From Nitrosospira sp. Nsp2 (GTDB lineage Bacteria; Pseudomonadota; Gammaproteobacteria; Burkholderiales; Nitrosomonadaceae): a DNA stretch of 64,000 nucleotides. Below are positions 19,427 to 29,637 of this stretch, in pieces. The notes below the pieces were generated by a model. The model did not search any database, was not told the DNA's origin, and was given only the letters and a program-made list of their open reading frames with translations. A program made the position numbers and the translations under genes. The stretch covers positions 1 to 64,000 of the forward strand of contig NZ_QAOU01000010.1 of NCBI RefSeq assembly GCF_003050965.1. Direction: 5' to 3'. The first letter of the stretch is position 1. Every line of letters begins with the position of its first letter.

Positions 19427-21334
19427 CTATTTGAGCAATGAAGCAATCTGCGTGCGGGTGCCCGAATCCACCCCCGAATGCAGTGCGCGGTTGAGATAGG
19501 CTGCGCCTTCCGCATATTTACCTCCCTTCATATAGGCAACGCCGAGGTGATAATAGGCGTTGCCTTCCGCCAGGTTGTTGCTCTCATGGGAGTGATCATC
19601 TGACTCGTCGTGGCTGGAAAGATGCTCACGATGATGCTGTGCGGCTTTAACGGCGGCTTCCAGCAGCGGCGTTCCTTTTTTCAGGTCGCCGGACTGCACT
19701 AGTACCCATCCATAGGTATCTTGAATTGAGGGCTCATTTTGAGCCAGGGCATATGCGCGCTCGGCGAGCTTCTGAGCTTCACTAAGAGTGGATGAATCCG
19801 TCGATAGATTAAGGGCGAGCTTTTGCAGGGCGGGGGCGTGATTGGGCATTTTTTCCACAATGCGGCGATATGCGCTGTTCGCCTGGGCCGTTTTTCCTGA
19901 TTGATCCAGGATCGATGCGAGCTTGAACAGCAGGGTTGGATTGTCCGGGTTGGCCTCCAACGCTTTCTGCAACGTGCTCTCAGCCTTGGGAAGCGCGTTT
20001 GCCGAAATGTAAAGATCTCCCAATTCGACCCACGCATCCACAAAAGCGGGAATCAGTTTCACCGCCTGCAGAAAACCCGCTTCCGCTTCGGAGGGCTTGT
20101 TTTCGTGGATGTACAACATAGCCGCCAAATAATGGGCTCCTGCAAACTGTGGAGACTCTGCGAGCAGTTCATTTACCGTCCTGAGCGCTACGGCATACTG
20201 GTGATTTCGCGCCTGAGCCTCGGCAAGAAGGTACTTCACGGACGGATTTTGGACGGAATGCTCCTTCAAAGTCTTGATGGCGTCGGCTGGGCTTCCGCGA
20301 TCAAATTGCAATGCCGTCAGCCTTGCCAGCAGCGGAGACAAATCCTTTTTTTCCGCCTTCGATACCAGCGACTCCAGAACCCCGATTGCCTGCTTCCGAT
20401 TCCCTTCGAGCACATACACTTCGGATAACTGAAGAGAAGCCAGCCTGCTATAGGCGGGATTTTCCTTGATGATGGCCTGTAACCGCTCGCGCGCCTTCGG
20501 ATAATCCTTCTCCAGCTTGAATAGCGCAGCCTGCGCCAGGCGCAGATCCGGATTTACCGAAGGTAGTGTTTTTTCGAGCGACCGGATGAGCCTCGCTGCA
20601 GCGGCCTTGTCTCCTTGCTCCAGATAGGCAGAAGCCAGCACCAGTTCGCCCCCGCGACCGGTTCGAGAGGAATCTGCTTTTCCAATCAGGGGGGCCAGCA
20701 GTTTAATTGTCTTGTCGTATTGCTGCGTCTGATTAAAGAGCTTCGCTGTCAGGACGTGAAATTCTGACATCATGCCCGCCCCGAAGCGGGGGTCCCCAAT
20801 CGCCTCGGTATAGTGCCCAAGGGCAGCTTTCGTATCGCCCTGAGTTTCCGCCAGCCAACCAAGATAACGCCTCGCCATCCCATCGGCTTTGTTGATTGAT
20901 ACCACTCGCTGTAACTCGGCCGCCCCTTCCTGTCTTTGCCCGTCCATCAGCAGAGAAACGCCAAGCTTGGAACGAGCGGAGGTTTGGGCCGGATTTACGC
21001 TGAGAACGCGGCGAAAGGAGACAATCGCCATTTTCCAATTTTTTTCTTCCATAAATATCAGACCCGCTACTTCCGTGGCGCGCGGGTCTTGCGGATGCCT
21101 GGCAAGAAACCGCGCCAATTGCAATTTAGCTTCCTTGCGCTCGCCCTGTTTCAGCAGCGTCACTACATCCTGCAACTCATTGTTAACGGCGATAGAGGCA
21201 TAAGGGGCGGCAGAGGGTGCGTTGGCCGGATTATCCGGCTGCAACTCGAGCATTACCGCAAAAACGGGAGTCAAACCAAGGGCTGTGGAGAACGCCAGGG
21301 CAACCGATATCGCCTGGCGACGGAATAAGCGCAT
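19427..21334 (-). CDS. Exported TPR-repeat protein (PEP-CTERM/exopolysaccharide type)
   Basis: This 635-residue protein has a signal peptide of about 26 residues (ending near TPVFA) and then a long array of tetratricopeptide repeats to about residue 600. It contains typical helices such as LFKLASILDQSGKTAQANSA and a short His-rich insert (HREHLSSHDESDDHSHE) near residue 590. TPR solenoids assemble protein complexes. The layout recalls the PrsT-type TPR proteins of exosortase systems, though shorter than the usual 900 residues; that link is inference. It is 41 bases downstream of the next TPR gene on the same strand, probably an operon. Confidence 0.8.
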   Translation of the reverse strand: MRLFRRQAISVALAFSTALGLTPVFAVMLELQPDNPANAPSAAPYASIAVNNELQDVVTLLKQGERKEAKLQLARFLARHPQDPRATEVAGLIFMEEKNWKMAIVSFRRVLSVNPAQTSARSKLGVSLLMDGQRQEGAAELQRVVSINKADGMARRYLGWLAETQGDTKAALGHYTEAIGDPRFGAGMMSEFHVLTAKLFNQTQQYDKTIKLLAPLIGKADSSRTGRGGELVLASAYLEQGDKAAAARLIRSLEKTLPSVNPDLRLAQAALFKLEKDYPKARERLQAIIKENPAYSRLASLQLSEVYVLEGNRKQAIGVLESLVSKAEKKDLSPLLARLTALQFDRGSPADAIKTLKEHSVQNPSVKYLLAEAQARNHQYAVALRTVNELLAESPQFAGAHYLAAMLYIHENKPSEAEAGFLQAVKLIPAFVDAWVELGDLYISANALPKAESTLQKALEANPDNPTLLFKLASILDQSGKTAQANSAYRRIVEKMPNHAPALQKLALNLSTDSSTLSEAQKLAERAYALAQNEPSIQDTYGWVLVQSGDLKKGTPLLEAAVKAAQHHREHLSSHDESDDHSHESNNLAEGNAYYHLGVAYMKGGKYAEGAAYLNRALHSGVDSGTRTQIASLLK

Positions 21335-21375
21335 CGAAATCTCCTAAATGTAACGATTTGTAAGTTTGCGGGCTA

Positions 21376-23220
21376 TCACGGGATGACGTAGCCCATGGAA
21401 GCGGCGACGGGCCGCACTGCATCAACCGCTTGGGGCGGCATATGGGAAATGTAATTACGGTAACGTTGGATAGACGAGGAATAGATAGGACGCGAAATCT
21501 GCTCATAGCTTGCCGTTCTGGCTACACGCCTGTTTTCGTGAAACTTCAGGCATGCGGGATGGTAAGCGGCGCCTATGAATTGCAGCAAATCTCGGATGCT
21601 CAATTCGGGCTCATGGATGGTATTTTCATAGCCGACTCTCATATACCGCAACTTATCTATCCGCGGCGCCAGCTGTTCAACATGACGCCACGTGCGCGCG
21701 ATAGCGTGTGCCGTGTCAGCGAGGGTCAGAGACCAGTCATTCCCCCATAAAAAATTCTGTGAAAAGACCGACAGCATGGAATCCAGCGGATGCCGCAGAA
21801 CATGGATAACGGGCGCGGCCGGGAATAACAAATGTATCAGCGGAAGATGAAGCATGTTGAAAAGGGATTTATCCACAATCCAGCGCTTTCCTTGGGTACC
21901 TTCCTGCGCGGTAAGTCGCTCCATATAGGCATCGCGCAGGTCAAGCAAAGGACGCGCGTCTTTATTCGCCAGCAAAGCCTCCAGTGCCGCCGGCAAATCG
22001 GCTCCCGCCCCCAGCCGTGTCGTCTCCAGATGCGAAAGAAAGGCCAGCTCTCCGGCTGCGCCTATCTCGGGATGAGACGCGAGTATCTGCTCGATTAGCG
22101 TTGTACCCGAACGATGAAAACCTACTACGAATATTGGGGTCGAGTGGGAATCGGCTGCGGTTGAACCAATTAACTCCCGGAGCTCTGCAATTTTTTGGGG
22201 AGTAAAGTAGGTTTCGGCAATATCCAGTGCCTGGAACTCGGCGAGAGGGTCGTGCGTAATATTGCGCAGCCGGGCGAGCACTTGTTTAGAAGCGGAAAAA
22301 GCTTCATAAGCTTCCGCATACTGGCCCATTCCATCCAAATTGTGGGCTCGTTCGTTATGGATGGAGATATAGGTGCGCTCACTTGCGGTCGTAGGGTCTA
22401 TCGCATCCAGCGCGCGCAGGGCTTCCGGCCATTGTTTCCTGCGCCGCAAGCACTTCGCTAAAACCACCTGAGCGCTTGCGTTACCGGCTTGTAAATGTAG
22501 AGCCCTATAGGCGGCGGCCGCGGCATCCTCGGGCTGGTTGTTCAGTTCGAGCATCGCTGCCAGGCTGGCATGCGCCTCAGCATAACCGGGACCGTTTAAA
22601 ACGCTTTTCTGAAAAAATTGAACTGCCTCCTCCACGCCTCCTTGATAGTAATAAACGTGTGCGAGGTTGTGATACGCCTTCCAGTTATCGGGATTAAGCT
22701 CGATTACCTGCCTATACTGTTCTCCCGCCTCGGGAAAAGCGCCCAGTTCGAAATATGAATTTGCCAGGTTAACGCGCGCGTCTTCGAAATCATTCTTCTC
22801 GATCAGCGCCCGGGTAAACTGAAAGGCAGCATCCTGATACCGCTGCGTCATGGCTAACGCCGTGCCGTAATGATAGAACGCTGCCGCATCGCGCAAACCG
22901 TTGGCTATTGCCGCTTCCATAAATGAAATCGCTCTCATGGTCTCGCCGGATTGCAAGAGGGCGTAACCCATCAGATAATTTGCTCCCGCATGATGTGGCT
23001 GACCCAAAAGTACTTGCCCACATTTTTCGGCGGCCGTTACATAGCGATGGGCTTGTAATAGCTCAATTACCTGCGAAAGCGACACAACTTTCTGGTAGGA
23101 AGGAATAGGCTGGACCGTGTTGGCACCGCAACATTGCTTATACTTTTTCCCGCTGTTGCATGAGCAAGGACTGTTCCGACCGAGTTTTCCGGTGGTTGAG
23201 GTCATATAACCGGAGTGCAT
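21376..23220 (-). CDS. SEC-C / TPR / sulfotransferase fusion protein
   Basis: This 614-residue protein has three recognisable parts. An N-terminal SEC-C zinc motif (GRNSPCSCNSGKKYKQCCG) lies about residues 14-32. A TPR array covers about residues 45-330. A C-terminal sulfotransferase domain has the PAPS-binding loop VVGFHRSGTTLIEQIL (about residue 365) and a 3'-phosphate region near VIHVLRHPLDSM. Such TPR-sulfotransferases are cytoplasmic and may sulfate a cell-surface or exported substrate. It precedes the exported TPR gene in the same direction, and a PEP-CTERM gene lies upstream. The start could also be codon 6 (23205). Confidence 0.88.
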   Translation of the reverse strand: MHSGYMTSTTGKLGRNSPCSCNSGKKYKQCCGANTVQPIPSYQKVVSLSQVIELLQAHRYVTAAEKCGQVLLGQPHHAGANYLMGYALLQSGETMRAISFMEAAIANGLRDAAAFYHYGTALAMTQRYQDAAFQFTRALIEKNDFEDARVNLANSYFELGAFPEAGEQYRQVIELNPDNWKAYHNLAHVYYYQGGVEEAVQFFQKSVLNGPGYAEAHASLAAMLELNNQPEDAAAAAYRALHLQAGNASAQVVLAKCLRRRKQWPEALRALDAIDPTTASERTYISIHNERAHNLDGMGQYAEAYEAFSASKQVLARLRNITHDPLAEFQALDIAETYFTPQKIAELRELIGSTAADSHSTPIFVVGFHRSGTTLIEQILASHPEIGAAGELAFLSHLETTRLGAGADLPAALEALLANKDARPLLDLRDAYMERLTAQEGTQGKRWIVDKSLFNMLHLPLIHLLFPAAPVIHVLRHPLDSMLSVFSQNFLWGNDWSLTLADTAHAIARTWRHVEQLAPRIDKLRYMRVGYENTIHEPELSIRDLLQFIGAAYHPACLKFHENRRVARTASYEQISRPIYSSSIQRYRNYISHMPPQAVDAVRPVAASMGYVIP

Positions 23221-23394
23221 TGCCCGGGCCCTTCGTGAATCAAGAGCTCGCCAGCTCGTTGCGCCCCGACGAACTTCATCAGGAATGGTTCAGCTAAAAG
23301 CAAGAAGATCTTGTTATAGGAAAGCCGAATAAACATTTGTGTCGTCGATAATATTAAATGTTGCTCGAATGTTGCTTGAGGCACATTTGGGACT

Positions 23395-23425
23395 GAAGGT
23401 GGAGGATTCTGAATCCCCCACCTTC
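23395..23425. terminator. Hairpin downstream of the PEP-CTERM gene
   Basis: GAAGGTGG and GGATT pair with AATCC and CCACCTTC, leaving a three-base loop and one bulge on each side. It starts 17 bases past the stop of the gene at 23442. No T tract follows on the minus strand, so termination strength is uncertain. Confidence 0.55.
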
Positions 23426-23441
23426 TCGCTCAGAGATTGCC

Positions 23442-24575
23442 TTACTTCACGCGTTTACGACGTCCTGCAACGCCCAGCCCCATCAGGCCCAGGCCGACGA
23501 GGGACAGCGTGCCAGGTATGGGAATCTGTCCGCCGGGCCCATTGTCGTTCCCAAGGTTAATAGTCAGCAGCCCGATATCAGTCAACGATCCATCGGAGGC
23601 CTGCACTTGTGCGACGTACGTTCCTACCGCCGAGCCTGTTGAATTCCACACGAACTGCTGAGTAGCGGAATTGAAGGTTGGCGCGTTGATACCTCCCCCC
23701 AGGAAACCAACGAAACTCCAGGTTAAACCTCCGGGAGGATTGGGATTGCCATCATCCGTGGCGGTGAACTGGAAGTTGATGGTGTCGCCTACCAACGCAT
23801 TGATGACCATGTCCGACACAACTGGAGCGAGGTTGCCGCTGCCCGTATTGACCGCGTCAAACAGCCAGTCAAATTCCACGCTACTGCCGTCGCTCGAATT
23901 GATGTGGCCGCTGAAGGCATAATCAGCGCCGATGTTTCCATCGGCGTTGTCCGGATATGTCGCAGTATTGGCTGCAGAGATGAATAACTGACCGGTAACG
24001 GGATCAATGGTGAAACCTGGCGGTTGGGTCGGAATGCCATTCAAAATCTGGTCGTAGCTTAACGTCAAGCCGGGACCTGCGACCGCGCCCAGGTTGCCCG
24101 AATAGTCGCTTCCCCGAACGACCTCAGGCTGAACCGCACTAAAGTTGAAGAGAATGGGCGTGTTCGCGCTGGTACCGTTCCACACAATCGTGGAATTCAT
24201 CGTCCAACTGGTAGAACTGTTGCTGCCGGGCCAGTTAGCAATGCCATCAACACGGCAGCAACTGTTGCCTGTGATGCTAAAAGTCCCGCCGCCGGACAGC
24301 TGGAACGTATCGACATTTGTTACCTTGGTAAAACGAACGTCGGATGTATCGATTACGCTCGATGCGCGACTAACAAGGCTCGCCCCACCTACGTTTGACG
24401 CGACGCTGCTTACTGAAGTCGGCCGCCAAAAGCTCGTGGTTGTAACCGTTAGTTTCCCGTCTGAGTCAACGGAAGGAATCATTGCCGCGCCTCGAAAATG
24501 CGACGCGTCCGCCATCCCACCGCTGAACGCTGCGATGACCCCCGCAGCGATTGCTGTGTGTTTCAAATTTTTCAT
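23442..24575 (-). CDS. PEP-CTERM exported protein with Ig/cadherin-like domain
   Basis: This 377-residue protein has a signal peptide (first 24 residues, ending GGMADA). The middle region resembles putative-Ig/cadherin-like repeats (VGTYVAQVQASDGSLTDIG near residue 320). The C-terminal sorting tail is IPIPGTLSLVGLGLMGLGVA followed by Arg-Arg-Lys-Arg. The tail is a PEP-CTERM variant in which the Pro-Glu-Pro is Pro-Ile-Pro. Exosortase would cleave and transfer it to the surface; no exosortase gene is in the window. GAGGAAAT lies immediately upstream of the ATG. Confidence 0.88.
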   Translation of the reverse strand: MKNLKHTAIAAGVIAAFSGGMADASHFRGAAMIPSVDSDGKLTVTTTSFWRPTSVSSVASNVGGASLVSRASSVIDTSDVRFTKVTNVDTFQLSGGGTFSITGNSCCRVDGIANWPGSNSSTSWTMNSTIVWNGTSANTPILFNFSAVQPEVVRGSDYSGNLGAVAGPGLTLSYDQILNGIPTQPPGFTIDPVTGQLFISAANTATYPDNADGNIGADYAFSGHINSSDGSSVEFDWLFDAVNTGSGNLAPVVSDMVINALVGDTINFQFTATDDGNPNPPGGLTWSFVGFLGGGINAPTFNSATQQFVWNSTGSAVGTYVAQVQASDGSLTDIGLLTINLGNDNGPGGQIPIPGTLSLVGLGLMGLGVAGRRKRVK

Positions 24576-24889
24576 ATTTCCTCTTATTTATTGTTTTAAC
24601 GACAAAGAACATCCAGTATTCCCATCCCCCGAACCACTGAGAAATAGCAACACCCGGTGCTCTAACCAAGGGAAAAGCACAAAGCGTGCCAACCTTTGCG
24701 GATCAAAAGGCCTACCGAGTAACCCGTTGTCTGAGAATGGTTACCTATCTTAATGAATCGGTACTACTGCCGAAAAATGTCAAGGTATCCGACAACGAGG
24801 AGAAAATCTCATGACGGCTTGGGGGCTGGCATGATTGGGATTATGTGGGGACTCGCAACTGTGCCGGGTTGAAGATTTAGCACGGCGGT

Positions 24890-25250
24890 TTAAGCGTTGG
24901 CAAGGTGGACTTCCATTCGATAGAACGCGAGGACACTTGCGAAGGTTACGCTTCGTGGGCGCTACAGGAACGTCGCAACGTCGACCTAGACTGGCGGAAG
25001 ACCTCCGAGCTTTTTGGCCAGCACATGAAGCAACATACGCTTGTTTCGCTCGAGTCGGCGCGCAGCCCCTTGGGCCTGGCATTCTCTTCTTCCAACTGCC
25101 TTAAGGGGCGCAAATCCCGATAGCCCGGGCGCGCCATGCTTCTTCCGGTTTTAGAACGTGCCGTCACCGATGATGGCCACCTTGCCTCCATACCCCTCCA
25201 ACTGGCTTCCAAGCTCGGCCTCTTTCAGGGAAAAAGCATCTGCTGCTCCG
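24890..25250 (-). pseudogene. IS3-family transposase remnant (OrfA end, start of OrfB)
   Basis: On the minus strand three broken frames together reproduce an IS3 OrfA. LKEAELG appears near 25240, then GDGTF followed by a stop. LRQLEEENARPKGLRAD (about 25085) matches the leucine-zipper block, and after a shift KRMLLHVLAKKLGG (about 25015) matches the end of OrfA. Downstream scraps such as SVLAFYR resemble the OrfB start. Several frameshifts and stops make it inactive. I see no terminal inverted repeats. The rest of the gap 24576-25459 has no gene. Confidence 0.7.
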
Positions 25251-25459
25251 TACACTTTCTCTTCTCCACCCCACGACTTCTTTCCACCAATAGTGAAAAT
25301 CATGCAGGAAATGCTACTTTTAATTGGGTACCGTTTATTGGGTGGGGTCACCTATACTTAAATCGATCTTGCCAGTTTTGCCAGAAGCGGGACTTGCCGA
25401 GACGATCTGAAGTACGGCAGCGTCACTAGAGGATTTGGGCGGACCAAAGGAGGTTTCCG

Positions 25460-26659
25460 ATGGAGCTTACCGGAAAGGCACAAGAAGGAACTTGGGTGGC
25501 GGGTGTGAGAAACGTGCTGGCCACACCGCTAGCGGGGGTGGCGACAGTTCTATATGCCATCTGGCAATTGGTGACAGAGCAGCAGTTTTTCTTGCGCACA
25601 TTTTTTTTTGAGCGAATGGGTAAACGCGGTGTAGCTACCCTGCCGCTAGGGTATGGAAATGTTTTGGCACTGAAAAGCATCATGCTGTGCCAGCACCTGT
25701 CTCATAATCCCGACCTTTTGGGGGAGGCTCGTCGGCGTACGGAGCAGCGGATATTGCAGCGATTGCAAAACTACGGCGTGCCCTGCAGGAAAGTTCTGTC
25801 CATTTCTGAATATCAGCCTGGGGAGATCGAACCGGACCGGTTTTACCGGGAGCACGTCAAACTATCCGTTCCATGCGTGTTGCGAGGATTTGCAGGCCAC
25901 GCATCGACAGACTGGACACTCGCAAGATTGGCGGAGCGGTTTCCGGACACCGTGGTGCAGGCGCTGGACAAGCGCAGCAAGAAGATGATCAATGCGAAAC
26001 TCCACCAGATTGCAGAGGATCGACGGCGCGATTTTATCCCCCAACAATTGCTGCTCGACCAAAACCCGGCTTTCTACAAATATTTTAGTATTCCACGCTC
26101 CCACGCATACTTCCCGGTCATGGGCCGGCCATCGAAACCCGTTCTCAGTTACCTGATTCTCGGCCTGGGGGCGGGATTGAACGCCAACTACCATTGCGAG
26201 GAAGGCCCCAACTGGTATCTTGCCGTATCGGGGTCCAAATGCTGGACCTTGATTGAATCTGAATATTCCTGGCTGTTATACCCTGCCGCGCTGGGGAACG
26301 GTATGCGTCGATTCGCAGGGTTCAGCGCCGATGATCAGGGCGAACCGAAGGACCGTGATACGTTTCCGCTGGTGGAATACGCCCCGCGCTATGAGTTCGA
26401 CCTGCACCCGGGTGATGTCTTGTTTTTCCCGGCATGGATGTGGCACAAGACAATCAACCTCAATGAAGAAGGCCTGGGAATTACATGCCGGTACACGGCG
26501 CCAACGAAGATGTCGAACAGGTATTTCCGCGGCCTGCAACTGCTCTCGGGTGGTTTCTGGAAAAGCTGCGTCGAAGTCATCAGCTGCAGCATACGCGGCA
26601 ATATGGGCGATTTGGCCGCCGACACCGATCACAACGAGCAGGAAACCGGCTTGTACTGA
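25460..26659 (+). CDS. JmjC/cupin-8 type putative Fe(II)/2-oxoglutarate hydroxylase
   Basis: This 399-residue protein has a cupin-like JmjC fold in its second half. The iron ligands would be His and Glu of NYHCEEGPNWYLAVSG (about residue 247) and the distal His of FFPAWMWHKTINL (about residue 325). The entry motif PCVLRGFA lies near residue 140. Members hydroxylate proteins or small molecules; the substrate is unknown. The N-terminal 80 residues carry a hydrophobic stretch and may touch the membrane. A consensus AGGAGG lies at ideal spacing before the ATG. It is flanked by gaps and has no operon partner. Confidence 0.82.
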   Translation: MELTGKAQEGTWVAGVRNVLATPLAGVATVLYAIWQLVTEQQFFLRTFFFERMGKRGVATLPLGYGNVLALKSIMLCQHLSHNPDLLGEARRRTEQRILQRLQNYGVPCRKVLSISEYQPGEIEPDRFYREHVKLSVPCVLRGFAGHASTDWTLARLAERFPDTVVQALDKRSKKMINAKLHQIAEDRRRDFIPQQLLLDQNPAFYKYFSIPRSHAYFPVMGRPSKPVLSYLILGLGAGLNANYHCEEGPNWYLAVSGSKCWTLIESEYSWLLYPAALGNGMRRFAGFSADDQGEPKDRDTFPLVEYAPRYEFDLHPGDVLFFPAWMWHKTINLNEEGLGITCRYTAPTKMSNRYFRGLQLLSGGFWKSCVEVISCSIRGNMGDLAADTDHNEQETGLY

Positions 26660-26873
26660 AACAACCCCCGACTGATGTAGGAATAGGATGACTTCGGTTG
26701 GAGGGTTGAAGGCGAGCGTCGGGTGCGTGGGTTACCCCTTAGCGCTGACGCGCTCGATGAGCAAGATCGACGACCTTTGCCAACTTTGCCGAACTCCGTG
26801 ATTCCATCTTCCGCAAACCTAATGTCCGATTAGATCGAATTACCATGAATTAGTCGAGGCCGACTGATCGATT

Positions 26874-29558
26874 ATGTTAACAACACGCCCTTACGCATTG
26901 CTGGGAAACTGGACGCTTGGCCACCCTTTTACGGTGCTGTTGATACTGGTTGCGCTCGGTATTTTGGCCGCTCAGTACACGGCCGACCATTTGCGCATTG
27001 ATACTGACACCGGCAAGCTGATTGCTCCCGATGCGCCTTTTCAGCAATACCGCCGGCTTTATGAGCAAGCCTTTTCACAGGATTTGAGTACGCTTTTGCT
27101 GGTGGTGGAGTCGGAAACACCAGAATTGAGCAGAACTGCAAGCAAAAAAATGCTGGACTTGATCAGCCGCGACAAGGCCAATTTCAATTCCGCATACATC
27201 CCTAACGACAACAGTTTTTTCCGGCAGAACGGCCTGCTTTACCTCGATACTGACGAGTTGCAGGCGTTATCCCACGACCTGTCAGTCGCTCAGCCATTTA
27301 TCGGAAGAATTGCGCAGGAACCCAACCTGACCGGTTTTTTTTCCATTTTCAAGGATGCCCTGGAAGCTACGGACAAGAAGGCAACAGACAAGGCCCAGGT
27401 TGGGCCTATCGATTTAGCTTCGCTAGCGGACAAAATTGCAAATGTTTTGGATAAAACAAACAATGGCGAAAATACCTTGCTCTCTTGGGAATCATTGATT
27501 GCCGAGAACAAAAAGCGTTCCGATAAAGAATTTATTATTGTCTCGCCGAAGCTCGATTACTCGCAAATCCGTCCCGCCGAACATGCAATCGATGCTATCC
27601 GCAAAGCCGCTGCGGAGATCCAGGGCTCGGGTCTCCCCCCGGTCAAAGTCTGGGTAACGGGCGAAGTCGGCCTAGAGGATGAGGAGCTTGCGGGTATCAG
27701 CGCGGGCACTTTTACGGCGAGCGTTTTCTCCGTTGTGCTGGTGTTATGTATTCTATTGATTGCCTACCGATCAGTTTTACTTATGGTCGCCACGTTGCTG
27801 ACCCTGGCCCTGGGCATGGTTTTCTGCGGGGCATTTGCGGCTTTCGCCGTAACGGAACTGAATCTGATCTCGGTTGCTTTTGCGGTATCCAATATCGGTC
27901 TGGGCGTGGAATATGGGATCCACTTTTGCCTGCGCTATCGGGATAATCTGAAGGAAAATGCCAATAAGGAGCTGGCGCTGCGCGCCGCTTTAATGACCGT
28001 AGCGCCCTCGCTTTTGCTGGCTGCGGGTACTACATCCATAGGCCTATATGCTTTTATCCCGACGGATTACAAAGGGGTGTCTGAGCTTGGCCTGCTGGCA
28101 GGGACCAGCCTGTTCATTTGCCTGTCGATCACATTGATCGCCTTACCGGCGCTGCTGAAAATCGCGCCGGCTCCAACAGCTTTCCGGGCGGTGGAGGGTA
28201 CGAACGTATTTTCAAAGCTCGCACAGAAACTGTCGGCCTTGCCGCTGCGGTATGCCCGACCGGTTACCGTAGTCACTGTCTTCATGGGCATCGTTTCAAT
28301 TGTTTTGGCATTTAATTTGAAAACCGATTTTGATCCGATCAATCTTCGCGACCCAAATACCGAATCGGTCATCGCTTTCAAAAAACTGATGCGAGATGAG
28401 GACACTACTCCGCTCACGTTGAATGTCCTGGCAAAGGACGCAAACAGCACCAAAATCCTGCAGCAAAGACTGGCAGCGTTACCTTCAGTCAGTAAAACCG
28501 TCAGCCTTTTTGATTTTCAACCCACGGACCAGGATGAAAAACTGGCCTTGATCGAAGAACTGGTGCTGATACTTGGCCCGCAGTTACAGCATTTCCCCGA
28601 ACTGAAAACCGATGCCGCTCCGGCGCCGGGCATCACTCATCTGATAGAAGCCATCGACACCCTCCTGCTTCAAAAAGACCAAGGCCGCGATCGTGAATCG
28701 TTGACGCGCTTAAAAAAGGAACTGCAGGAAATTTTGATCGAGCTTGATGCACGGCCGGAACCCAGCCGGACGATTTACGTCGAAAAAATCCAGACTGCGC
28801 TGCTCGGCACGTTGCCACAGGTCATGAAAGAATTATCGACCAGCCTGGAAGCCCGAGAAATCACCCTGAATGATCTGCCTTCCGATATCAGGGATGACTG
28901 GCTGAGCAAGGAAGGGTTATATCGCATCCAGATCTTTCCCAAAAAAGACCAGAGCGATTTAACCAACCTGGCAGAATTTATTGCCGAAGTACAATCGATC
29001 GCACCTCTGATAACCGGCCTGCCGGTCATCTATTGGGAATCCATGCGGGAAGTCACTGCCGCTTTTCAGGAGGCTATCGTGATTGCCCTGGTCGCCATCG
29101 CACTGGTTTTGCTCGCTATCCGCCGCAATATCCTGGATACGACACTGATCATGGCGACGCTGATACTGGCCGGGCTCTTTACCATGGCCAGCGCGGCAAT
29201 CACCAACACTCCCATCAATTTTGCCAACATCATTGCCCTGCCACTGTTACTGGGCCTGGGGGTGGACAACGGCATTCACATGCTGGTAAAGCTGCGCGAT
29301 TCGCCCCCTGAAGAGCAGAACATCTACCAGTCCAGCACCGCCAGGGGGATATTTTATGGAGCGCTGACCACCTCCTCCAGCTTTGGTGGATTAGCTTTCT
29401 CGCCGCACGCCGGAATCTCGAGCATGGGCTTGCTTATCACCATAGGCATATTCTGGATCATGGTTTGTACATTTATTATCCTTCCCGCACTAAGTAAATT
29501 AGTGTTGACAAAAAGGAACGAGCTGCTGTATCAACGAGTGGAAGGCCTGCGCGACTAA
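26874..29558 (+). CDS. hpnN: MMPL/RND family transporter, hopanoid type HpnN
   Basis: This 894-residue inner-membrane permease has two repeats: one N-terminal helix, a large periplasmic loop, then five to six helices (about residues 285-450 and 740-880). Motifs such as NIGLGVEYGIHF and GLGVDNGIHM carry the intramembrane Asp/Glu of RND proton relays. The length and the loop sequence fit HpnN, which moves hopanoids to the outer membrane; a general HAE3-type RND exporter is the alternative. No other hpn gene is adjacent. A decayed copy of its 3' end occurs at 33677-33812. Confidence 0.8.
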   Translation: MLTTRPYALLGNWTLGHPFTVLLILVALGILAAQYTADHLRIDTDTGKLIAPDAPFQQYRRLYEQAFSQDLSTLLLVVESETPELSRTASKKMLDLISRDKANFNSAYIPNDNSFFRQNGLLYLDTDELQALSHDLSVAQPFIGRIAQEPNLTGFFSIFKDALEATDKKATDKAQVGPIDLASLADKIANVLDKTNNGENTLLSWESLIAENKKRSDKEFIIVSPKLDYSQIRPAEHAIDAIRKAAAEIQGSGLPPVKVWVTGEVGLEDEELAGISAGTFTASVFSVVLVLCILLIAYRSVLLMVATLLTLALGMVFCGAFAAFAVTELNLISVAFAVSNIGLGVEYGIHFCLRYRDNLKENANKELALRAALMTVAPSLLLAAGTTSIGLYAFIPTDYKGVSELGLLAGTSLFICLSITLIALPALLKIAPAPTAFRAVEGTNVFSKLAQKLSALPLRYARPVTVVTVFMGIVSIVLAFNLKTDFDPINLRDPNTESVIAFKKLMRDEDTTPLTLNVLAKDANSTKILQQRLAALPSVSKTVSLFDFQPTDQDEKLALIEELVLILGPQLQHFPELKTDAAPAPGITHLIEAIDTLLLQKDQGRDRESLTRLKKELQEILIELDARPEPSRTIYVEKIQTALLGTLPQVMKELSTSLEAREITLNDLPSDIRDDWLSKEGLYRIQIFPKKDQSDLTNLAEFIAEVQSIAPLITGLPVIYWESMREVTAAFQEAIVIALVAIALVLLAIRRNILDTTLIMATLILAGLFTMASAAITNTPINFANIIALPLLLGLGVDNGIHMLVKLRDSPPEEQNIYQSSTARGIFYGALTTSSSFGGLAFSPHAGISSMGLLITIGIFWIMVCTFIILPALSKLVLTKRNELLYQRVEGLRD

Positions 29559-29637
29559 AGATCATTTATTCCAACCAAAAAGAACCCGCACTGAACGTCT
29601 CATCCAAACCCCGCCGACGCGGCCTTTTGTTGCGCGG

